A stretch of 64,000 nt of DNA from Burkholderiaceae bacterium (GTDB lineage Bacteria > Pseudomonadota > Gammaproteobacteria > Burkholderiales > Burkholderiaceae_E). The DNA lies in assembly GCA_023954135.1 (NCBI GenBank), contig JAMLIN010000004.1:62001-126000 (forward strand). The letters run 5' to 3'. Positions 28,113-35,851 of the stretch are shown here, one piece after another (positions within the stretch are counted from its first letter, which is position 1; every line of letters begins with the position of its first letter). A model generated the notes under the pieces. It saw only the letters and a list, made by a program, of their open reading frames with translations, had not been told where the DNA came from and made no database searches. A program made the translations under genes and the position numbers.

Positions 28113-28246
28113 GCGCGGTAGAACCCGCGCATGGCGGATCGAATCCCTCGCAAGGGCGAAAACCCGTCACAGGACCCGCGAGCCCCAAGCCGCGCAAGCA
28201 GCCATTGCAGAGCCAGCAGCAGCGCGTACAGATCAGCAGCGGTCAT
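28109..28246 (-). CDS. Possible small leucine-rich ORF (45 aa)
   Basis: The frame starts with an ATGA overlap with the preceding gene and begins MTAADLYALLLALQWLLARL, a hydrophobic or amphipathic helix. The coupling overlap is the main argument for it being translated. No family is recognised, and it could be chance. Confidence 0.35.
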   Translation of the reverse strand: MTAADLYALLLALQWLLARLGARGSCDGFSPLRGIRSAMRGFYRA

Positions 28247-28665
28247 CGCTTCGCCATGTCCTCGACCAGCCGCCGCGTTCCCTCGGGGTCGATCGCGTAC
28301 ATCTCGGCCACCAGCGGTCGATCGTCGCGGTCCAGCCGGTTGACCAGCATCAGCAGGCCGGCCGGCATGGCGACCGGCGCGGGATCGCCCAGCGGCTCGG
28401 CTGCCACGGCCAGCGGGTAGCGCCGCAGCACGTCGGCATGGCGGGCCGGCGGGGCGAACGTCACTTCAAGCTCGCCATCGGGGAAGTGCAGCAGCCAGCG
28501 GGAAACGCGCGCCGTTGCCGTTACGTCGTTTTGTGGCGTAACTGGCGTAACAGGCGTGCAAGCCAGTGCTGGCGCGGCTTTCCGTGTTACGCCAGCCGAA
28601 TTTCGTGGCGTAACAGGCGTAACAGCATCGCTTTCGAGCCGGGCGAGCAGCGCATCAATTCCCAT
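28243..28665 (-). CDS. Unknown protein of the element (140 aa) with Val-Thr-Pro repeats
   Basis: The start at 28665 overlaps the primase stop by 11 bases. The N-terminal part holds repeated V-T-P / G-V-T units encoded by the GTTACGCC octamers. The C-terminal part (WLLHFPDGELEVTFAPPARHADVLRRYP and VNRLDRDDRPLVAEMYAIDPEG) is compact and looks like a small folded domain. I do not recognise a family. Confidence 0.65.
   Translation of the reverse strand: MGIDALLARLESDAVTPVTPRNSAGVTRKAAPALACTPVTPVTPQNDVTATARVSRWLLHFPDGELEVTFAPPARHADVLRRYPLAVAAEPLGDPAPVAMPAGLLMLVNRLDRDDRPLVAEMYAIDPEGTRRLVEDMAKR
28520..28623. repeat. GTTACGCC octamer cluster A (candidate iterons)
   Basis: Five perfect copies occur: 28535, 28544, 28607 and 28616 in one orientation and 28586 in the other. 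A GTTACGTC variant lies at 28520. Two pairs have a nine-base period. Confidence 0.6.
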
Positions 28666-31540
28666 CGTCGCCTCGCAGTCTGTCGGCATGAATCGAGTAC
28701 AGTCGCACCAGCCGCCCGCCGATGCGCTCGGGCTTCGAGCGTTCGCCCGCGCTTGCCGGCAGCGCCCCGACTTCCTGCAAGGTGTCGAGTGCCCGCCTGA
28801 AGTCGAACCCCTGCAACGCCTCGCGCAAGCCCGCCTTGTTGAATAGGTACGCCCGCCCGTCGCCCTCGTCGCGCCACCAGCCGGCGCGGTTTACCCGCAT
28901 CGGGTCATCCAGCCCGGCATGGTCGGCATTCGAGAACCGGCTATCGCCGTGGCGCTCGATGAATTCGGCCACGCGCTCGGGAATCTGCCGCCGCTCGTCG
29001 TTGCCTCGCCCGCGCAACGCCTGCCATGCCTTGAATGCGACGCCTGCCGCCTTCGTGGCCTCACCTTCGGGCCAGCCGGTCAGGTCGTATTCGGTCGCCA
29101 GTTCGCCGGCCAGCGCCAGCAGCGCGAACCGGGCCGCTGCCCGCTTGTCCTGGCCTTCGCCGGCGTCGGCCTCGAATTCCGGCAACGCCTTGAAGCGTTC
29201 GAGCAGCTCGGCGAAGTCGCGCGCATCGTGCGTGAGCCGATGAAGGAAGGCGCGGCCTGCCTGCCCGTGATGGGTCGCTGCTGCCCGCTTGATGGCGTCC
29301 GACAGGGCCGGCCCGCTCGGGAAGTCGTGCAAGGTATCCCATGCCCCGAAGCGCCGGGCCGCCGGCACGTCCAGCAGCCGCACGGCCTGGCCCGCCTTCG
29401 CCAGTCGCCCGCCCTCGGCCATCGCGGTCGCTATCGCGCGCTCGCCACTGGACAGGATCACGCAACGCCAGCGCGTGACGTTGCGCGCGTTGCCGGTGCG
29501 GCTTGCCCGCTGCTTGCCGCGTCCGTTGCCCAGCGCATAGACGATGGCCCCGACTTCGCGCGGGTCGCATTCGCTGATTTCGTCCAAGGCGAGCAGGCCA
29601 TCATTGAACAGCGCCGCCGCGCCCTCGATGCCGTTCGCCGTTGCCCGCCAGCTTCGACGGAAGTTCGCGCCGCCCCAGACAGAACAGGCGGCCTCGATCG
29701 CCGTCGTCTTGCCGGTGCTCGAATCGCCGACGTAGTGAACCCCGCCGCCCTCGGCGTTGCACTTGCCAAGCAGCGGCCCCGCGAATGCGGCCGACAGCGC
29801 CAGCGCCAGCAGCGGATTGCCGATGGCGTGCGCAGCCACCCCTTCGCGCCAGCCGTCGAGCGTTCCGGCCCGCGTGTGCTCGTCATGCCCGCGCTCGCCA
29901 GACTGGAAGATCACGCCCGCCGCGTCCGGGCCGATCACTTCATCGGGAAGCACATAGGATGAGCCGGACCAGCCGACTTGCAGCGCGCACCGAATCCGGC
30001 GCTTTGGCGTCACGGATTGCAGGTACTGCCCGAGCAGGCGATGCGCGTTCGGGTCGATCGTCACGCCCATTGCCAGCAGTTCGCCGCGCAGCTCGTCGCC
30101 GGACGCCCGCAGCAGTTCCATTGGCATCGCCCATTCGCGCCAGCGGCCCACAGTGTTCCTGAGCCGCAGCAGTCGCCCGAAGTTGGTTTCCTGCGCATCG
30201 AACGTCACGGCCCCGACGTGCAGCGGGGACGATACCCATTGATCGATGAGCGTCGGCGGGTCATCGGCCTTGCGCCCGTGCTTCAGGCCGAAGTACCAGA
30301 CGCCCGGCCGGTACTTGCTGCCGCCGGCCTCGGTCCAGTCGTCCAGGACGATGAAGCGCGGCCGTTCGTCCGGCCTCGGAATCGGGCTTGGTGTTACGCC
30401 TGTTACGCCATGATTTTCCGGTGACGTAACAGCGAAACCCGCGCCATTGCTGGGTTGTACGCCTGTTACGCCTGTTACGTCATTTGCCGGCGTAACCGAA
30501 GCAGAATCGCCGGTGTCGCCGGTGTCGGGCGCAGGATCGGGCCGTGGCGAGGTTTCGCCGCCCGCTTCGGGCCGGGCCGATGCCAGCGCGTGCGCGATGG
30601 CCTGCCCGACGGCTTCCAGCCCGCGATGGGCCGCAAGATCGTTGAAGTCGGTTGCGCCCTCGGGCCGGTCGGCCCCGAAGTCGGGCAACGCCACCAGTGC
30701 GCCGACGGCCCGCGCGGCCTCGATGGCCTTGGTGCGGCCCGGATTGCCCTTCGTCCGGTCGTCGTCATCGCCACAGACGATCATCGGCCGGCCTGCAAGC
30801 TCGCCCGCAAGCGCCAGCGCCACCGGGCGCAGATTCCCGGCATCGAAGGCGACGGCCACCGGATAGCCCGTGGCTTCGTGGATCGTCGCTGCCGTGGCGA
30901 ACCCTTCGGCGATGCACAAGGGAAGGCTCGCCGGCAGCGCCGGGCCAATGAGGAAGAAATGCGCCTTGATCGCGCCGTCGGCAAGGTACTTCTTCGAGCC
31001 GTCGGCGCTGATGAATTGCAGGGAATGGACGTTGCCGGCCGGATCGGTCATCGGCAGCACCAGCCGGCCCTTGCTCTGGCGCGCACCGTGCGCACCGATG
31101 CCCTTGCGCACCAGATACGGATGGTCGGCCGAAGCCGGTTCGGCCTGCGCCCAGATCGCGGCAGCCTTCTTTGCCGCGACGGCCTGCGCGCTCGCACGTT
31201 CTGCCTCGGCCTGCGTCTGACGTTCGGCGCGGGCCTGCCGCTGCGCTTCCCGTTCGGCCGCCGACGGCCCGCCCTCGATATCACTCGGCCGGTAGCCGTG
31301 GCGCTGCGCCTCATGGAACAGCGTTCCGGCGGTAATGCGTCCGTTCGCCTTCAGTCCCTTCCAGACATCGCGCGCGTCGCGCTCGTTGTAGGTTTCATCG
31401 GCCTGCGACCAGTCGGCCCAAAGGTCGAAGCCATCGTCGCCGAGTTCAGCCTTGACGGCCATTCCCATGCGAACCCATGTATCGCGGTCATGCGCGGGGA
31501 TCACGGACAGGGCTTCGCGGATTCGCTGCGCTTCATGCAT
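28655..31540 (-). CDS. Replication primase/helicase (PriCT-2, Toprim, DUF927)
   Basis: The 961-residue protein has an N-terminal PriCT-2-like domain (about 1-75, MGMAVKAELGDDGFDLWADWS), a charged linker, a Toprim-like primase domain (about 150-310, CIAEGFATAATIHEATG and GDDDD), and a C-terminal DUF927 ATPase/helicase part with Walker A GDSSTGKTT near residue 610. It should prime and unwind the element's own origin. The region near residues 350-385 contains Val-Thr repeats that coincide with octamer cluster B. The ATG at 31540 overlaps the SSB-like gene by eight bases. Confidence 0.88.
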   Translation of the reverse strand: MHEAQRIREALSVIPAHDRDTWVRMGMAVKAELGDDGFDLWADWSQADETYNERDARDVWKGLKANGRITAGTLFHEAQRHGYRPSDIEGGPSAAEREAQRQARAERQTQAEAERASAQAVAAKKAAAIWAQAEPASADHPYLVRKGIGAHGARQSKGRLVLPMTDPAGNVHSLQFISADGSKKYLADGAIKAHFFLIGPALPASLPLCIAEGFATAATIHEATGYPVAVAFDAGNLRPVALALAGELAGRPMIVCGDDDDRTKGNPGRTKAIEAARAVGALVALPDFGADRPEGATDFNDLAAHRGLEAVGQAIAHALASARPEAGGETSPRPDPAPDTGDTGDSASVTPANDVTGVTGVQPSNGAGFAVTSPENHGVTGVTPSPIPRPDERPRFIVLDDWTEAGGSKYRPGVWYFGLKHGRKADDPPTLIDQWVSSPLHVGAVTFDAQETNFGRLLRLRNTVGRWREWAMPMELLRASGDELRGELLAMGVTIDPNAHRLLGQYLQSVTPKRRIRCALQVGWSGSSYVLPDEVIGPDAAGVIFQSGERGHDEHTRAGTLDGWREGVAAHAIGNPLLALALSAAFAGPLLGKCNAEGGGVHYVGDSSTGKTTAIEAACSVWGGANFRRSWRATANGIEGAAALFNDGLLALDEISECDPREVGAIVYALGNGRGKQRASRTGNARNVTRWRCVILSSGERAIATAMAEGGRLAKAGQAVRLLDVPAARRFGAWDTLHDFPSGPALSDAIKRAAATHHGQAGRAFLHRLTHDARDFAELLERFKALPEFEADAGEGQDKRAAARFALLALAGELATEYDLTGWPEGEATKAAGVAFKAWQALRGRGNDERRQIPERVAEFIERHGDSRFSNADHAGLDDPMRVNRAGWWRDEGDGRAYLFNKAGLREALQGFDFRRALDTLQEVGALPASAGERSKPERIGGRLVRLYSIHADRLRGDDGN
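30393..30496. repeat. GTTACGCC octamer cluster B (candidate iterons)
   Basis: Perfect copies lie at 30393, 30402 and 30465, with an inverted one at 30489. One-mismatch copies lie at 30423 and 30474. It sits inside the primase gene about 1.8 kb from cluster A. Confidence 0.6.
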
Positions 31541-31868
31541 CGCGCACCCCCTCGCCGGCATCGCGCCGCTTGCGGGCCTGATACACGCTCAGGATTTCAT
31601 GGGCCAGCATCCGCCAGCCCTTGCGCTCGGCCCCGGTCTTGTCGGTCCAGGTCGTCGCTTCGAGCGTGCCGACAGCCGCAATGCCCGATCCCTTGCGTAG
31701 CCGCATCAGCCGCTCGCCGGCGGCCGCGTCGAAGGTCGTGATGCCGACGAAGATGGCTTCGTCGCCGGCCGGCACGCGCGCGGATGCCGTCCAGTACCGA
31801 TTGCCGTTCGATGCCGTGCGCTCGGTCGGGTCGCTGGACAGGTCGCCCGCCACAAGTGCGCCGATCAT
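31533..31868 (-). CDS. Single-stranded DNA-binding protein-like (OB fold)
   Basis: The 111-residue protein begins MIGALVAGDLSSDPTERTASNGNRYW and continues with strand-rich segments (AIFVGITTFDAAAGERL, GSGIAAVGTLEATTW) as in short SSB proteins of mobile elements. It lacks the long acidic tail of housekeeping SSB. It is coupled by ATGA to the gene upstream and overlaps the primase start, which fits a role in the element's replication. Confidence 0.75.
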   Translation of the reverse strand: MIGALVAGDLSSDPTERTASNGNRYWTASARVPAGDEAIFVGITTFDAAAGERLMRLRKGSGIAAVGTLEATTWTDKTGAERKGWRMLAHEILSVYQARKRRDAGEGVRDA

Positions 31869-32368
31869 GATTCGCCCCCGCGCGCTTGGCGGATCGCTGC
31901 GAGCGCGTCCGCTTCGGCCGCCAGCCTCGCGCCTTCATTGCGCAGGTGCTCGGCGAACCGCGACAGCACGTCATCGACAAGTGCCGCCGATGCGCCCGGC
32001 ACGTTCTGGCGGATCACGCCTTCGATGTCACGGCCCGACAGGGAACCGCCCTCGGTCATCAGGCGCAGTGCATTGGCACGCTGGACATGCCCGAGCAGTC
32101 CGGGCAGCAGTGTTTCGCCGTGCGGGCGAAGCCAGACGGAAGCGCGGGTTTCTTCGTCGTTATCGGCCGCGCCCATCGCCCGCATGATCTCGGGAATCGT
32201 CACGGATGCGCGTCCGGCCGCTGCCCAGCGAATCGCCCGATCTACCGTCGGATCGGTCCACGGCAGCCGTGCAAGGCTGGGCGGGGTCGGGCTATCATGG
32301 GCCTGGCTTGGAAGTGCTTTCGGGGTCGCGCGGTCGCCACCGTCGCGGCCCTTGTCTTTTTCGGTCAT
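31865..32368 (-). CDS. Unknown protein of the element (167 aa)
   Basis: The first ~35 residues are charged and probably disordered. The remainder is helical, including AIRWAAAGRASVTIPEIMRAMG and LRNEGARLAAEADALAAIRQ. No family is recognised. It lies between the AlpA-like gene and the SSB-like gene, overlapping the latter by four bases, so it may be a replication accessory or regulator. Confidence 0.65.
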   Translation of the reverse strand: MTEKDKGRDGGDRATPKALPSQAHDSPTPPSLARLPWTDPTVDRAIRWAAAGRASVTIPEIMRAMGAADNDEETRASVWLRPHGETLLPGLLGHVQRANALRLMTEGGSLSGRDIEGVIRQNVPGASAALVDDVLSRFAEHLRNEGARLAAEADALAAIRQARGGES

Positions 32369-32377
32369 GGCGCGCCC

Positions 32378-32596
32378 CTACTGCCCGGCCTGACGGATCA
32401 GGGCGCGCACGTCCTCGACTCGCCATGCGGTCACGCGCGGGGCCAGACTGACCGGCGCAGGGTAGCGGCCGGTTTTTACGCCAGCCCACCAGGTCGATTT
32501 GCTGACCGGAATCAGCGCGGGAACAGGCGGCTTGGCGCGGGGGTTGCCGATGATCTGGCCCAGGCGCAGGAAGCCGGTTTCAGGAAGTTGGTGCAT
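32378..32596 (-). CDS. AlpA-like DNA-binding regulator/excisionase
   Basis: The 72-residue protein has the AlpA/MerR-like winged HTH pattern: TGFLRLGQII, then PVSKSTWWAGVKTGRYPAPVSLAPRVTAWRVEDV. Such proteins activate integrase or excision genes in P4-like elements. Two inverted repeats lie directly upstream and may be its operators. It shares direction with the primase block. Confidence 0.8.
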   Translation of the reverse strand: MHQLPETGFLRLGQIIGNPRAKPPVPALIPVSKSTWWAGVKTGRYPAPVSLAPRVTAWRVEDVRALIRQAGQ

Positions 32597-32600
32597 CGTT

Positions 32601-32696
32601 GATCGCCTCTATCCGCGAAGGTGCGGGATAGGGCGATCTTCGGCCGGTCAATTCATGGCGTGGCCAAACTTGGCAATGGCAAAGCCGAATTTGGCC
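32601..32696. promoter_or_regulatory. Two inverted repeats upstream of the AlpA-like gene
   Basis: GATCGCCTCTATCC (32601-32614) pairs with GGATAGGGCGATC (32626-32638). GGCCAAACTTGGC (32662-32674) pairs imperfectly with GCCGAATTTGGCC (32684-32696). They fill the 135-base gap before the regulator gene and are candidate operators. Confidence 0.5.
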
Positions 32697-32731
32697 AGTC
32701 GGTCAGTACCGGCGCGGCTTTCCGGGCAGTT

Positions 32732-33349
32732 CTAGCGATCGGCCAAACGGCCGTTCTCGATCATGTCGAAGGCTTCCCGCAGCTTCTTGCGCAGCGTTTC
32801 ATCGGAAATGCTCAGCCCGAGCTTTTCGGCGTCGCCCCGAATCTCGCCAAGTTTGTCGATCCGTCCCGCCGTCGGGTTGATGTTGTAGCCCTTGACCGCA
32901 AGCACCGCGATGATTCGCAAAAGCGTGTTGCGCTCGGTCGTGCTCAGCGGTTTTTCTGCCGTCGCCCCCTCGGCCGATGGCGAAGCAGCCGGCTTTGCGA
33001 TTTCGCCCACGGGGAATTCAACGGGAAGAGTCCAGCCCAAAGAACGCGCCCATGAACCAAACCCGGCAAGGTCGATTCGACAGCGCCGAACATGGTCCAG
33101 GTCGTCAGTGCGCAATGGGCCTGCTTTCGAGCGCGTGAGATTGCGCTCGGCAACCAGAAGGCGACCATCGAACACGGCCGATTCGTTGAACAGCGGGCCC
33201 GCCCCTGGTCCGGCCATCCACTCGTGCTGTTTGCGCCTTGCACTCCTTGGATCGATATTCAGAGATAGTGCTACCGCTTCCCAAAGTGCCACGGTTGGCA
33301 CTGCCCCCCAAACTGACCAATCCGGTTCCCGGCTTTCGCCTTGCCGCAT
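32732..33349 (-). CDS. Conserved unknown protein of mobile elements (205 aa)
   Basis: The product starts with EPDWSVWGAVPTVALWEAVALSLNIDP, has an R-R-C-R-I-D-L-A-G-F middle, and a C-terminal STTERNTLLRIIAVLAVKGYNINP region. This pattern is common in proteobacterial genomic islands, but I know no function for it. The ATG at 33349 has AGGGGG upstream; a GTG at 33385 would add 12 residues. It lies between integrase and alpA. Confidence 0.7.
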   Translation of the reverse strand: MRQGESREPDWSVWGAVPTVALWEAVALSLNIDPRSARRKQHEWMAGPGAGPLFNESAVFDGRLLVAERNLTRSKAGPLRTDDLDHVRRCRIDLAGFGSWARSLGWTLPVEFPVGEIAKPAASPSAEGATAEKPLSTTERNTLLRIIAVLAVKGYNINPTAGRIDKLGEIRGDAEKLGLSISDETLRKKLREAFDMIENGRLADR

Positions 33350-33459
33350 CCCGCCCCCTTCATGCGCCCTTGTCAGGTAGGCCACGCCAGCCGGGCAAGG
33401 GAACCCGGTTTTCGCCCTCGGGGATCAGCCTCGGGCTAGGCGCGGCCAAGTCGATTCTG

Positions 33460-34674
33460 TCAGGCAGCCCCGCCGCGTAGCGGGATCACTTCGGCCCCGT
33501 CCCGCTGGCGATCCAGCCAGTCGGCCCACCGCTGCATCATCCGGTGTCGCTCGGGCAGGTGCGCCGTGCGGTTGTATGCCCTGCCGTTCGGATCGCGCAC
33601 CGCATGGGCTAGCTGATGCTCGATCAGGTCCGGGCGCTCGCCGAGCACTTCATCGAGGATCGTCCGGGCCGTTGCCCGCCACCCATGCACCGACATGATT
33701 TCCTTCGGGATGCCGAGCCGCTGCATCGCCGCCCGGATCGCCGCATCGCTCATGGGCTTTTCGTGGTCGCGCACGCCCGAGAACACGAAGCGACCATGCC
33801 CGGTCAGCGGGTGCAGGTCGCGCAGGATCGCCACGGCCTGCGACGACAGCGGCACGATATGCGGGGTCTTGGTCTTGGGCACGACATAGCGCCACTCGGC
33901 CGCGTCGAGGTCTATGTCGGCCCATTCGGCCATGCGCAGCTCGCCGGGCCGCACGAACACCAGCGGGGCAAGGCGAATCGCACTCTGGACGATGAGCGTT
34001 CCGGTATGCCCGTCGAGTTTGCGCAATAGCGGCCCGATGTCCTTCGCATCCGTCACCGCTGCGAAGTGCTCATGCTTCATCGGCGGCAGCGCCCCGCGCA
34101 GGTCGGGCGACGGGTCGCGCTCGGCCCGGCCGGTCGCGATGGCGTACCGGAATACCTGCCCGGCATTCTGTAGCGCCCGGTGCGCCGTCTCGATCGTTCC
34201 CCGGCTCTCGATCCGCCGCAGGACAACCAGCAGCTCGGGCGCGGTCACGTCGGCCACCGGCCGCCCGCCGATCCACGGGAACACGTCGCGCTCAAGCCGG
34301 CGGATCACCTTGTCCCCGTGCGATGCCGCCCATGTCGGGGCCATCTTCGCGTACCACTCCCGCGCCACGGCCTCGAAACTGTTGGCGTCACGCTCGGCGC
34401 GCATGGCCTTGGTCGCCTTGCGATGCTCGCTCGGGTCGATCCCGTCGGCCAGCAGCTTGCGGGCCTCGTCGCGCCGCTCGCGGGCCTGCGCCAGCCCGGT
34501 ATCGGGGTAGGTGCCCATCGACAGCAGCTTTTCCTTGCCGCCGTGCCTGTAGCGAAAGCGCCACCATTTGCCGCCGGAAGGCGTCACTTCCAGGTACAGC
34601 CCGCGCTCATCGGCCAGCCGGACCGGCTTCGGGCCGGGCTTCGCGTTGCGGATCGCCTTGTCGGTCAGCGGCAT
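33460..34674 (-). CDS. P4-type tyrosine integrase
   Basis: The 404-residue recombinase has an N-terminal DUF4102 arm-binding domain (LTDKAIRNAKPGPKPVRLADERGL), a core-binding domain, and a catalytic domain with Arg242 (RPGELR), His330/Arg333 (HGWR), His357 (HQLAH) and nucleophile Tyr367 (AYNRT). All catalytic residues are present, so it may be active. It lies 170 bases from tRNA-Ala, its integration target, with arm-type repeats in between. Confidence 0.95.
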   Translation of the reverse strand: MPLTDKAIRNAKPGPKPVRLADERGLYLEVTPSGGKWWRFRYRHGGKEKLLSMGTYPDTGLAQARERRDEARKLLADGIDPSEHRKATKAMRAERDANSFEAVAREWYAKMAPTWAASHGDKVIRRLERDVFPWIGGRPVADVTAPELLVVLRRIESRGTIETAHRALQNAGQVFRYAIATGRAERDPSPDLRGALPPMKHEHFAAVTDAKDIGPLLRKLDGHTGTLIVQSAIRLAPLVFVRPGELRMAEWADIDLDAAEWRYVVPKTKTPHIVPLSSQAVAILRDLHPLTGHGRFVFSGVRDHEKPMSDAAIRAAMQRLGIPKEIMSVHGWRATARTILDEVLGERPDLIEHQLAHAVRDPNGRAYNRTAHLPERHRMMQRWADWLDRQRDGAEVIPLRGGAA

Positions 34675-34687
34675 GGAAACTCCGAAA

Positions 34688-34773
34688 TGCGGGTAACTTT
34701 TTCGCGAGGTGGCGAGTTACCCGCATAGTTACCCGCACCGAGCGCCGGATGTTGCTGGACGATGTTACCCGCA
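34688..34773. repeat. Integrase arm-type repeats, right end
   Basis: GTTACCCGCA occurs at 34716, 34728 and 34764, and inverted at 34688-34697, immediately upstream of the integrase gene. The 34716/34728 pair repeats the spacing of the pair at 27036/27048, and over about 25 bases the two ends differ at one position. Confidence 0.75.
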
Positions 34774-34789
34774 GACGGACAAAAAGGCG

Positions 34790-34815
34790 AAGAAAAACCC
34801 GCACTTAGGCGGGTT
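34790..34815 (-). terminator. Terminator next to tRNA-Ala, carried by the element
   Basis: The minus strand has stem AACCCGC/GCGGGTT with a six-base loop followed by TTTTTCT. It lies inside the att repeat on the element side and closely copies the chromosomal terminator at 26900-26925, so it restores tRNA termination after insertion. Confidence 0.75.
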
Positions 34816-34850
34816 CTTCGGATGTTGCTGGACTACGCTGGATGTGTTGG

Positions 34851-34926
<76 letters not shown>

Positions 34927-34940
34927 CACGCAAGCCGGAG

Positions 34941-34946
34941 ATTATA
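34941..34946 (-). promoter_or_regulatory. -10 box of the tRNA-Ala promoter
   Basis: On the minus strand TATAAT lies 15 bases before the mature tRNA 5' end, with a weak TTTCCC at the -35 position and a GC-rich stretch after it, as expected for a stable RNA promoter. Confidence 0.6.
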
Positions 34947-35121
34947 GCATTTCTGTCGGTACGGGAAAGTACGCCGCGCCGGGCGCGAGCGCATCGGCGA
35001 CAATGTCGGCGGATTTGACATATCCCGTCGATCGCATCCCGCCCTTCGACGCAAGCCGCTGTTCCTTATGGGTTTTTCCAGCCTGGCATGCTTGTCGCTT
35101 AAGCACTGGCGAGGATCGAGA

Positions 35122-35592
35122 ATGACTGGATTCATCCGACTGATCACCGTTGCCGGAGTAACTGCGGCCACCATGGTGACCCTGGCGGCGATGCCCGCCG
35201 GCGAGCCGGCGCGGCGCGCGCTCGATGCCGCCGGCGAGCGGCTCGGCTGGATCCAGGAGCCGCAGGTTCCGTCGGGTTCGCTGCTGGCTTCGACCTGGAT
35301 GGGCAGCCGCTTCGCGCTGTCAGGCCATGTCGAGGTCGCGGGGGACGGCGAGGCCGGGGATCGATCGGTCATCGAATTCGCGCGAATGCTCGAGCGGGAG
35401 ATCGAGCGTCGCGAGGGCCGCTACGGCATCCTGCCGTTCGGCGACACGTTTTCCGGGGCAGCCAGCCAGGGGGGAAACGGCGGCGGCGTCCAGGCGGGAG
35501 ATTCCCGCCAGGGCGGCCTGGGCGCAGCGGGCAGTCTGTGGGCGATCCTGTCGCTCGGCGCGCTGATGCTCATGACACGTCGCTGGCAGTAG
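35122..35592 (+). CDS. Unknown exported protein with C-terminal membrane anchor (156 aa)
   Basis: The protein has an N-terminal hydrophobic signal (TGFIRLITVAGVTAATMVTLAA), a 75-residue soluble part with a charged helix (EFARMLEREIERREGRYG), a Gly-rich linker (QGGNGGGV) and a C-terminal hydrophobic segment ending in TRRWQ. Gly-rich linker, short membrane helix and basic tail is the layout of C-terminal sorting signals of the GlyGly-CTERM kind, but the match is only general. The start at 35122 has GAGGA upstream; an in-frame ATG at 35068 is possible. No family is recognised. Confidence 0.6.
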   Translation: MTGFIRLITVAGVTAATMVTLAAMPAGEPARRALDAAGERLGWIQEPQVPSGSLLASTWMGSRFALSGHVEVAGDGEAGDRSVIEFARMLEREIERREGRYGILPFGDTFSGAASQGGNGGGVQAGDSRQGGLGAAGSLWAILSLGALMLMTRRWQ

Positions 35593-35673
35593 ACGAAGAG
35601 GAAACAAGAAGAACAGGAACAACAAGAATCGGGACGCAACAGTCCCCGAGAGAGAGGAACGATTCGGAATTGC

Positions 35674-35704
35674 ACGGGCCCGCGGGCCCGTTTTCTTTTC
35701 TTTT
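35674..35704 (+). terminator. Intrinsic terminator
   Basis: ACGGGCCCGCGGGCCCGT is a perfect 18-bp palindrome followed by a T-rich run to about 35704. It ends the plus-strand transcript of the anchored protein gene. Confidence 0.8.
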
Positions 35705-35850
35705 GTCGCCGGGCCGCCCCAAGACAAAAGGCGCCCCCTCGGGCGGGGTCGAGCCGGGAATTCGCGAAGCATTGCTTCGCGCCGGCGAGACCGGCCGCGC
35801 CTGCGAGCGCGGCCGAAGCAAGCCGAAGGCGCAGCGTGGGGGCTTTCGTT
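35705..35850. repeat. GC-rich hairpin-bearing intergenic sequence
   Basis: The stretch contains GCGCCCCCTCGGGCGGGG, the hairpin GCGAAGC-ATT-GCTTCGC and a GTGGGGGCTTTCG tail. It resembles terminator-like dispersed intergenic repeats familiar from Burkholderiales. No coding frame is convincing here. Confidence 0.4.
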
Positions 35851-35851
35851 G

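Noticed and set aside
28120-28200. tRNA-like T-arm (GATCGAATCCC) in the element
   Set aside because: No acceptor or anticodon stems can be paired around it.
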